Origin: CAG-492 sp035388585
GTDB taxonomy: Bacteria; Bacillota; Clostridia; TANB77; CAG-508
Reading direction: 5' to 3'
NCBI GenBank assembly: GCA_035388585.1
Contig: DAOOQE010000011.1
Span: forward strand, 1 to 39,574
Length of the DNA: 39,574 bases
Below the pieces are notes generated by a model that had not been told where the DNA came from, did not search any database, and saw nothing but the letters and a program-made list of their open reading frames with translations. Shown piece after piece: positions 33,671 through 39,574 of this stretch (position 1 is the stretch's first letter; every line of letters starts with the position of its first letter). The position numbers and the translations under genes were made by a program.

Positions 33671-33695
33671 TATGATAATTTATAAAATTATCATA
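33671..33695 (+). promoter_or_regulatory. 11-bp palindrome in the DUF5711-cvpA spacer
   Basis: TATGATAATTT (33671-33681) and AAATTATCATA (33685-33695) are perfect inverted arms with a 3-nt loop and no T-run after. It could be a processing or stability hairpin in an operon mRNA, or an operator. Confidence 0.4.
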
Positions 33696-33728
33696 AGAAA
33701 AGAGTAAAAAAATTTAAGGAGGAAAAAT

Positions 33729-34406
33729 ATGTTTTTAGTAGTTGATTTAACAATAATTGCAATTTTAGTAATATCAATTTTTACAGGTTACAGAAGAGGT
33801 TTGGCTGGTTGTATAATCAAAATTTTATCATTTATATTAGCTCTTTTAATATCATTGATATTGTTTAAACCAGTTTCACATTTTGTAGTAACAAATACTC
33901 AAATTGATGAAAAAATAAAAGAGTCTGTAACACAAGTGTTTCTAAATCAGGAACCTGAGAAGGAAATTAAGAATGAGGTAGTTAAAGAACAAGAAAATGA
34001 AACAACTTTGGCAAAACCGATAATAAATTATATGAATGAACAAGTGGAAAATTCTACGGCACAAGTAAAAAATGATGCAGTAAATGCTGCAGCAGAACAG
34101 ATCTCTTTGATTATAGTAGATATAGGAGTAATAATACTATTGTTTTTTGTGGCAAGAATTCTACTTACTTTTGTAAAAGCAATAACAGATTTAATTACAC
34201 GTCTACCAATTATAAAACAATTTGATAAGGCAGGAGGAATTATCTTTGGTGGTATTCAAGGACTTTTAATAGTTTTTGTAGTTTTAGCAATAATTACATT
34301 TATTGCTCCAATAATTCCAAATTATACTATAACAGCACTTATTGGGCAATCTTATTTAGGAAATATTCTTTACAATAATAACTTGCTATTAAATATAATT
34401 TTCTAA
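33729..34406 (+). CDS. cvpA: CvpA-family membrane protein
   Basis: CvpA-family proteins are small polytopic inner-membrane proteins; the name comes from colicin V production, but the general role is unsettled. The 225-residue protein starts 'VDLTIIAILVISIFTGYRRG', which is typical of the family. It has two N-terminal membrane segments (to ~residue 45), an unusually long charged loop (~residues 55-125, 'QEPEKEIKNEVVKEQENE'), then two or three more segments with the family 'LLTFVKAITDLITRLPIIK' and 'GGIIFGGIQGLLIVFVVLA'. ATG 33729 follows AAGGAGG. Confidence 0.88.
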   Translation: MFLVVDLTIIAILVISIFTGYRRGLAGCIIKILSFILALLISLILFKPVSHFVVTNTQIDEKIKESVTQVFLNQEPEKEIKNEVVKEQENETTLAKPIINYMNEQVENSTAQVKNDAVNAAAEQISLIIVDIGVIILLFFVARILLTFVKAITDLITRLPIIKQFDKAGGIIFGGIQGLLIVFVVLAIITFIAPIIPNYTITALIGQSYLGNILYNNNLLLNIIF

Positions 34407-34521
34407 TTAAAAGTTTTGAAGATATTTATAAAACATTAATTAAATATAAGTTTTATTAAATATAAATTCAATAAAAAATTCTAAAGTGTGTATGAGTTTT
34501 AATGTAAAATTAAATTTTAAT

Positions 34522-34557
34522 AAAAGTATTAACTATATTCTAGTTAGTACTTTTTTT
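34522..34557 (+). terminator. Terminator after cvpA
   Basis: AAAAGTATTAACTA (34522-34535) pairs with TAGTTAGTACTTTT (34541-34554, one G-U), with a 5-nt loop and a T7 run. Confidence 0.88.
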
Positions 34558-34638
34558 GAAAAAAATTGTCAATTTAAGATTTTAATCTAATTCTGTAGTT
34601 TATATGTAAGTTATATAATTTAATGCAACTTGTAAAAA

Positions 34639-34651
34639 AATTTGAAAATAT
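34639..34651. repeat. Left target-site duplication of the IS30-family element
   Basis: AATTTGAAAATAT, repeated exactly at 36307-36319 on the other side of the element. Confidence 0.75.
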
Positions 34652-34704
34652 GGTGAAGTGAAAAAGTAATTGCAATTTTGTAACATTAACTGCAATTGTA
34701 AAAG

Positions 34705-34752
34705 AAAAAGCAATATTTAAGGGACTTTTTTGCCATAAATATTGCTTTTTTT
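34705..34752. terminator. Bidirectional terminator inside the left end of the IS
   Basis: AAAAAGCAATATTTA (34705-34719) pairs perfectly with TAAATATTGCTTTTT (34736-34750). It can stop the minus-strand transposase transcript and also block read-through into the element from cvpA. Confidence 0.8.
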
Positions 34753-34909
34753 GTATTTTTCTTGTAAAATTAATTTAAAATAAACGAAAAAATTTCATAA
34801 TTAATAAAGCCAAATTGCATTTATTTTATTTGCAGTAAATCTAAATGCAACTTAGTTTGATATAGAATTATTAAGTTTAATTATGTAGGTATTTTGTTTT
34901 TTTAATTAT

Positions 34910-36169
34910 TTATTTTAAAAGGTGAGGTTTTAATATGACCTCATCTTTCATTATCTCTTGTATACCGAATTTATAAGCTGTTTTTTTACCGTAAATAAAT
35001 GTAAATATTTCATATGGAGTTTTTCCTCCTAAATTTTCTCTAGCAGTTGAATTTATATGTGAAAACATTAAATCTATTTTTTCCTGTGTTAATTGATTCC
35101 AAGACTGACCATTTGGTAATATATCTCTAATCATATTATGATTATTTTCAACATGAGGCTTTTGGCTTGATTGTTGAGGATCACAATAGAAAATACAACT
35201 TCGAAGTTCTCCTGTTTCTAAATTAATTTCAAAAAGTTCAGGTTTCATAAATTCACTACCTCTATCAGTTAGTAAAAGTGTGAATAAACGTTTAAAGTCA
35301 TCATCAGATAATGTTTCTTGAAAATTAGTTAAAGAATTAGACATTGAATATGCATCTTTCTTTTTATGTAATATGCCAATCATAAAAGAAGTATTTTCAA
35401 AAATGAAAGTTTGTATATATGGTCCATTATGATTATTATATACAGTATCCATTTCTGTAGTAGGAATAGTAGGGTATTTAGCTTTGAATTCTAAATAATC
35501 AGTAAATGAACGACCTTCATAATTAGCAGGTTCTTTACGCTTTTTTAATTTATTTTTTTTCGAAATTTTTCTACTTGTTTTTCTTTTTAAAGTTAAATTA
35601 GTAACACCCCAATCACGAAATATTCCAAGTTCAATATAAGTATATATTGTTTTTTCACATTGTGTAATTTCAGGATGATTACTTAAAATTGTATAAATAG
35701 ATTGTCCGTTTTTAATTAGAGGACAGATAATATGAGCTATTTCAATTAATTCTGTTGAACTTAAATTAACGCCTTGTCTAGAATCAGTTAAAATGTACTC
35801 ATATTGATTTTGAGCTCTTTTAGCTTCATAAAAGTATTTATCCAATTTACAAGTTTTTAATTTAGCACAATTATTACAAGCCCCAATATTTCTGTCTCTA
35901 TCACTACAAACTATTGGCATAAAAATATTGCATTGTTCAGTACAAACCTTACAATTATTGAAAAATCTGCAATTAAATAGATTTTCTCTTGTGTAAATAT
36001 TTTGATATTTAACCTTTATATGTTTTTTAATTTCTCTAGTAACTGATGAAGGACTTTTATTTAAAGCATTTGCAATTTCAGATTTCCTTTTTCTTTGATT
36101 TATCATCTCTTCAATTGTAATTCGTTGAGAAAATGTTAATTGGCTATATTTATTATTCGAATTTTTCAT
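34910..36169 (-). CDS. IS30-family transposase with Cys-rich insertion
   Basis: DDE transposase of the IS30 family. The 419-residue protein begins with the family helix-turn-helix 'LTFSQRITIEEMINQRK...IANALNKSPSSVTREIKK'-type region (split here at the dots). A Cys cluster follows ('CRFFNNCKVCTEQCNIF', 'CNNCAKLKTCKLDKYF') that could bind zinc. The DDE residues are D in 'TEMDTVYN', D in 'LLTDRGSEF' and E in 'KPHVENNHN'; the last two are 39 apart, against about 33 in typical IS30. 'GKTPYEIFTFIYG' closes the domain as usual. ATG 36169 is 5 nt after AGGAG; a GTG at 36175 overlaps that site. No internal stop or frameshift is seen. Confidence 0.93.
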   Translation of the reverse strand: MKNSNNKYSQLTFSQRITIEEMINQRKRKSEIANALNKSPSSVTREIKKHIKVKYQNIYTRENLFNCRFFNNCKVCTEQCNIFMPIVCSDRDRNIGACNNCAKLKTCKLDKYFYEAKRAQNQYEYILTDSRQGVNLSSTELIEIAHIICPLIKNGQSIYTILSNHPEITQCEKTIYTYIELGIFRDWGVTNLTLKRKTSRKISKKNKLKKRKEPANYEGRSFTDYLEFKAKYPTIPTTEMDTVYNNHNGPYIQTFIFENTSFMIGILHKKKDAYSMSNSLTNFQETLSDDDFKRLFTLLLTDRGSEFMKPELFEINLETGELRSCIFYCDPQQSSQKPHVENNHNMIRDILPNGQSWNQLTQEKIDLMFSHINSTARENLGGKTPYEIFTFIYGKKTAYKFGIQEIMKDEVILKPHLLK

Positions 36170-36306
36170 AGACACTCCTAACTAACAAAAAAACCTACAT
36201 AATTATGTAAATTATATCAAAATTGCATTAACATGTACATTAAAAGGGTTGTAAAATTAAAATATATTTTATATATTTAAAATTGCAGTTACTTTTTTAT
36301 TTGACG

Positions 36307-36319
36307 AATTTGAAAATAT
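36307..36319. repeat. Right target-site duplication of the IS30-family element
   Basis: AATTTGAAAATAT, identical to 34639-34651. It lies 22 bp upstream of the -35 of the following gene. Confidence 0.75.
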
Positions 36320-36340
36320 TAAATATAAATTCTTATAATG

Positions 36341-36369
36341 TTGAAAATAAAATATAAGTTTGATATACT
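36341..36369 (+). promoter_or_regulatory. Promoter of the LytR-CpsA-Psr gene
   Basis: TTGAAA (36341-36346), 17-bp spacer, TATACT (36364-36369). The IS insertion ends just upstream, so the core promoter is intact but any upstream operator may have been displaced. Confidence 0.7.
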
Positions 36370-36399
36370 ATAGAACAGATTGAAGTAGGAGTGAGGAAA

Positions 36400-38517
36400 T
36401 TGACTGAAAATGAAATAGAAGAATCTAGAAAAAATAAAATGGAAAGACATAGAAAAATAGAATTAAGTGAAAATCCAAATATAAATATTAAAGACGAAAA
36501 ATTAAAAGATACAAAACACATACAAAACCTAACTGAGGAAGAAAAAATAAGAATTATTAAAGATAAAAAAAGAGAAGCTTTGCAGAAGAAACTAGAGGGA
36601 TTGAGTGAGGAAGAAAAGAAAAAAACATTAGAGGAATTAAGAGAAAAAGCAAGGCAGAAAAAATTAGATCAAACAAGAGAAAATAACAGAACAAATAGTG
36701 ACAATATGACTGTTGCAAGTGAACAAAGTAAAAAAAATGAACAATCAAAATTAAATGATAGACCGAAAAATAGTAAAGACAGGTTTAGCATTAATGAAAA
36801 AAATAATGAAAAAGAGAAATATAAAGAAACTGAACAATCAAAATTGAATGATAGACAGAAAAAATTAGAAGAAAAAATTAATAAGAAAAAAGAGCAAACC
36901 ATAAAATATTACTCAAAATATGTAGATGATTCTGCAAATAATTTAGAAGAAGAGGAAAAAATGGGTAAAAATAATAGAAAAAATGGTTCTAAAGGGAATA
37001 AGGTATCGGATAAATTAAAAACAAAAGAAAGCATAAAATCACAAAAAAACAATATAAAAAATGCACAAAAAGAAGCAAAATTAAAAGTGAAAAGAATTAA
37101 AAAAGAAGAAAAATTGGCCAAGAAAAACGGTAAAAAAAATACTGATGGTGAATTTGTAAATGGAAAAAATTATAATAAAAAAAATAAATCAGAAAAAAAA
37201 TCTCATAAAAAACTAAAAATTGCTATTGTTGTTATATTGTTAATTGCTATAATTGCTGGAATAGTTATAGGAAAAAGAATAAAAGATAATGGAGGAGGAA
37301 TGCAAGGAATTGTAGCAACAATTTTGGGACATGATTCTTCAACATTAGATAATTTGCCAGAACTAAGATTTGTAATAATAGGCCAAAGCCAGAATTTAAC
37401 AGATACTATAATGGTATGTTCTTATAATCCAAGATCACAAAAAGCATCAATTTTATCTATTCCAAGAGATACATATACAGGAACAAATAAAAGCAGGGCA
37501 ACAGCATACGAAAAAATCAATGCAATGTATCAAGAAAATCCGGATAAGTTATTAAAAAAATTAAGTGAAATAACAGGTATGGAATTAAAATATTATGTAC
37601 ATGTTGATACAGAAGGTTTAGTAGACCTAGTAGATGCTATAGGTGGTGTTGATTTTGATGTACCTATAAATATGAAATATGATGATACAAGTCAAAAATT
37701 ACACATTAATTTAAAAGCAGGACCTCAATTATTAAATGGAGATAAGGCTGAACAATTAGTAAGATTCAGACATAATAATAATGGTACAACATATCCATCT
37801 GAGTATGGACAAGAAGATATAGGAAGAATGAAGACCCAAAGAGAATTCATAAAAGCTGTAATTAAAAAAATGGCAAAAGCGGAAAACATTACAAAAGTTG
37901 ATGATTTTATAAAAATAGGAAACAAATATGTAACAACAAATATGAATTTTAATGCTTTTAAAGATTATGCTCCATATGCACTTTCGTTTAGTGTAGACAA
38001 TGTTAGAACAGAAACTTTACCAGGAGCGCCAGAAAAAATTAATGGATTATGGTTTTATTCATATAATAAAAAGGAAACTCTTGCACTTGTTAAAGATATG
38101 TTTGCATTAGAACCAGAAAAAACAGACTCAACAGGTCAAGGTACGCAAAATACCACAGGCACAACAAATTCAACTAATAACACAAATTTAAACAATTCGA
38201 CAAATACAGATGCAAATAATACAGAAAAAACAGTAACAAGTAATGTAAACGTTTCAGGAGTAAAGGTTGAAATATTAAATGGAACTTCAAACTCGAAAAA
38301 TTTAACAAACCTAAAAACAATATTACAAAATGCAGGGTTTAAAGTTTCAAAAACAGGAACAACTTCTGCAACATCTAAAACAACAATAGTTAATAGAACA
38401 GGTAAATCAGATGAAATAGCTGAAAAACTTAAAAACACTGTGGGGGCAGGGGTAGTATCAACAGGAAGTAATAATTCAGGAGTGGATTTTACAATTGTAA
38501 TTGGAAGTGATTTCTAG
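36400..38517 (+). CDS. LytR-CpsA-Psr family wall-polymer ligase with long cytoplasmic N-terminus
   Basis: LCP enzymes attach teichoic acids or other glycopolymers to peptidoglycan from lipid carriers. The start is TTG 36400, 8 nt after AGGAG (36387-36391); GTG 36391 overlaps that site. The 705-residue protein has an unusual ~270-residue Lys/Glu-rich cytoplasmic part with coiled-coil and repeat character ('EQSKLNDRPK' and 'EQSKLNDRQK' both occur). A membrane segment lies at ~274-293. The LCP domain starts near 320, with 'ILSIPRDTYTG' (substrate Arg/Asp), 'DAIGGVDFDVPI' and 'VRFRHNNNG...DIGRMKTQREF'. A Thr/Asn linker and a C-terminal LytR_C domain (~618 on, 'VKVEILNGTSNSKNLTNL') complete it. 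The catalytic Arg/Asp residues are present. It has its own promoter and terminator. Confidence 0.92.
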   Translation: MTENEIEESRKNKMERHRKIELSENPNINIKDEKLKDTKHIQNLTEEEKIRIIKDKKREALQKKLEGLSEEEKKKTLEELREKARQKKLDQTRENNRTNSDNMTVASEQSKKNEQSKLNDRPKNSKDRFSINEKNNEKEKYKETEQSKLNDRQKKLEEKINKKKEQTIKYYSKYVDDSANNLEEEEKMGKNNRKNGSKGNKVSDKLKTKESIKSQKNNIKNAQKEAKLKVKRIKKEEKLAKKNGKKNTDGEFVNGKNYNKKNKSEKKSHKKLKIAIVVILLIAIIAGIVIGKRIKDNGGGMQGIVATILGHDSSTLDNLPELRFVIIGQSQNLTDTIMVCSYNPRSQKASILSIPRDTYTGTNKSRATAYEKINAMYQENPDKLLKKLSEITGMELKYYVHVDTEGLVDLVDAIGGVDFDVPINMKYDDTSQKLHINLKAGPQLLNGDKAEQLVRFRHNNNGTTYPSEYGQEDIGRMKTQREFIKAVIKKMAKAENITKVDDFIKIGNKYVTTNMNFNAFKDYAPYALSFSVDNVRTETLPGAPEKINGLWFYSYNKKETLALVKDMFALEPEKTDSTGQGTQNTTGTTNSTNNTNLNNSTNTDANNTEKTVTSNVNVSGVKVEILNGTSNSKNLTNLKTILQNAGFKVSKTGTTSATSKTTIVNRTGKSDEIAEKLKNTVGAGVVSTGSNNSGVDFTIVIGSDF

Positions 38518-38536
38518 TACTATTCAATAATAAACA

Positions 38537-38563
38537 GGGACACAATTTATTGTGTCTCTTTTT
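38537..38563 (+). terminator. Terminator after the LCP gene
   Basis: GGGACACAA (38537-38545) pairs with TTGTGTCTC (38550-38558, one G-T), with a 4-nt loop and T5. It lies 19 nt after the stop. Confidence 0.85.
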
Positions 38564-38643
38564 GCGCAAAATTTAAATAAGAAAAAGAAATACTTAAACA
38601 TTAAAAATTAGGAAAAAATTTTTTAGGATAAAGGTGAATTAAT

Positions 38644-39420
38644 ATGAATACACTAACAATAGATAAACTTTTAAATATTATTAAAAAATACAAAAAAATA
38701 GCTATAATTATAGGATTTATAGTACTTTTGCTTATGGGAATTTTAATCTCTAAAAAAAAGGAAGAAACTTTAGAAACTTATATTACACAAAATGAATTAC
38801 TGAATGTTAATGGAAATAATTCAGATGTAATACAAGAAAAAAATAATATGCAAGAAGCTAATGACACTGATACAGAAATAGCAAAAGAGGATATTTGTGT
38901 TCATGTATCAGGCGCAGTTACAAATCCGGGAATTGTCGCTCTGGATTCAGGTTGTAGAATAACAGATGCTATAGAAGCAGCAGGAGGTATAACAGAATTT
39001 GCAGATATTTCTGGAGTAAATTTAGCATATATTCTAGAAGATGGAATAAGATTACACATACCAACATATAATGAAGTAGCTAAACAAAAAACAGAGTATA
39101 TTCTAAATGAAAATGGAGAAAATATAATTGATGTTGGTGGAAGCTCTAACGATACAAGCGGAAACTCATACGATAAAAACGGTGGATCAGTTAATAAAAG
39201 TGGAAATTCTAATACAGCAAAAAGAAAAAAGGTTAATATAAATACCGCATCTGCAGTGGATTTAGAATCATTATCTGGAATTGGTCCATCAACAGCTTCT
39301 AAGATTATAGAATACAGGAAGTCTAATGGAAAATTTAATGCAGTAGACGAAATAAAAAATGTAAGTGGAATAGGAAATGCAAAATATGAGGCAATCAAAG
39401 ATTTTATAACAATCAAATAG
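38644..39420 (+). CDS. comEA: ComEA-type DNA-binding competence protein
   Basis: ComEA binds incoming double-stranded DNA outside the membrane for uptake through ComEC. The 258-residue protein has a short cytoplasmic start, a membrane segment (~residues 18-36, 'KIAIIIGFIVLLLMGILI') and an acidic linker. An SLBB domain follows at ~82-140 ('ICVHVSGAVTNPGIV', 'ITDAIEAAGGI'), then a Ser/Gly/Asn linker, and paired helix-hairpin-helix motifs at ~196-258 ('VNINTASAVDLESLSGIGPS', 'IKNVSGIGNAKYEAIKDFI'). This is the complete family layout. ATG 38644 follows AAAGGTG. comEC is not in the window. With a MecA-family adaptor also present, at least part of a competence apparatus is encoded. Confidence 0.93.
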   Translation: MNTLTIDKLLNIIKKYKKIAIIIGFIVLLLMGILISKKKEETLETYITQNELLNVNGNNSDVIQEKNNMQEANDTDTEIAKEDICVHVSGAVTNPGIVALDSGCRITDAIEAAGGITEFADISGVNLAYILEDGIRLHIPTYNEVAKQKTEYILNENGENIIDVGGSSNDTSGNSYDKNGGSVNKSGNSNTAKRKKVNINTASAVDLESLSGIGPSTASKIIEYRKSNGKFNAVDEIKNVSGIGNAKYEAIKDFITIK

Positions 39421-39447
39421 AATTGAAAAATTAGTTTTACAAATAGT

Positions 39448-39520
39448 GGTGAAGTGAAAAAGTAATTGCAATTTTGTAATAATAAATGCAATTGTAAAAG
39501 AAAAGAAATATTTAAAGGGT
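39448..39520 (+). mobile_element. Second copy of the IS30-element left end
   Basis: The first 32 bases from 39448 (GGTGAAGTGAAAAAGTAATT...) are identical to the left end of the IS at 34652, and similarity continues for ~70 bp (TGCAATTGTAAAAGAAAA, ATATTTAA.GG) before diverging. It is either the left end of a related IS that continues past the window edge, or a solo end/miniature derivative. Confidence 0.75.
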
Positions 39521-39537
39521 TGCTTAAATAAAATTTT

Positions 39538-39569
39538 AAATGCCCGCTTAACATAAGAAGCGGGCATTT
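39538..39569. terminator. GC-rich terminator at the window end
   Basis: AAATGCCCGCTT (39538-39549) pairs perfectly with AAGCGGGCATTT (39558-39569), with an 8-nt loop. It is 118 nt from the comEA stop, with the IS end in between. It may serve comEA or belong to the second IS copy. Confidence 0.8.
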
Positions 39570-39574
39570 AGTAT

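Larger units (their letters stand above)
34652..36306 (-). mobile_element. Complete IS30-family insertion sequence, 1655 bp
   Basis: Terminal inverted repeats of 28 bp match at 23 positions (34652-34679 starting GGTGAAGTG, and 36279-36306; shared core AAAAAGTAA(T/C)TGCAATTTT). The element is flanked by perfect 13-bp direct repeats and contains one transposase gene on the minus strand. Near the left end a second TGCAATTGTAA follows the first TGCAATTTTGTAA, probably a subterminal transposase site. It has landed between cvpA and the LytR-CpsA-Psr promoter. Intact gene, repeats and duplication suggest a recent, possibly active copy. Confidence 0.88.

Noticed and set aside
38901..39567. Long minus-strand frames opposite comEA
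   Set aside because: Antisense to a clear comEA; no ribosome site and no recognisable domain.

Overview
The window is a very AT-rich stretch of a Gram-positive (Firmicutes/Clostridia-type) chromosome. Shine-Dalgarno sites are strong (AGGAGG-like), TTG and GTG starts are common, and the order tadA - SRP RNA - dnaX - ybaB - recR is the classic Firmicutes block. MecA, LytR-CpsA-Psr, ComEA, CvpA and DUF5711-like proteins fit the same placement. The base composition and the giant repeat-rich surface protein suggest an uncultured gut-type Clostridia lineage; that is an inference, since no taxonomic marker was compared.

Layout. (1) 1-11.5 kb is the accessory part: a 5'-truncated giant beta-helix-type surface protein (1-7875), a repeat-filled intergenic region, then a unit with a near-consensus promoter carrying two unrecognised small proteins and a VirD4/TraG-type coupling protein whose frame is broken exactly in its Walker A motif. 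(2) 11.7-18.1 kb holds an anchored M23 endopeptidase with an apparent ATT start, a MecA-family adaptor, tRNA-Gly and tRNA-Cys, an unrecognised three- to four-gene unit (14456-17371), and a TtcA-like tRNA thiolase. (3) 18.5-23.5 kb is the conserved information-processing block: tRNA-Arg(CCU), tadA, a membrane-anchored protein, SRP RNA, dnaX, ybaB, recR. (4) 23.7-32.1 kb has an HD-GYP phosphodiesterase, a PcrA/UvrD helicase, a small array of related short genes with a decayed third copy, a YhaO/YhaN-type (SbcCD-like) pair and yhbY. (5) 32.4-39.6 kb has envelope genes (DUF5711-like, CvpA, LytR-CpsA-Psr, ComEA), interrupted by an IS30-family element with 28-bp inverted repeats and a 13-bp flanking direct repeat. 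A second, matching IS end lies at 39448 near the window edge.

Four observations stand out. First, several genes (adhesin, mecA, HD-GYP gene, yhaO-like gene, yhbY) end inside a tandem repeat that contains their own last codons and stop codon, so gene 3' ends have repeatedly been copied into the downstream spacer. Second, dnaX carries an in-phase A AAA AAT heptamer, a 9-bp perfect stem and a -1-frame stop exactly at the expected gamma/tau boundary, so it may make a gamma subunit by frameshifting. Third, the IS30 element shows an unusually long target duplication. Fourth, the 14456-16965 gene unit is entirely unrecognised. No CRISPR array, prophage, rRNA or recognised defence system was seen.
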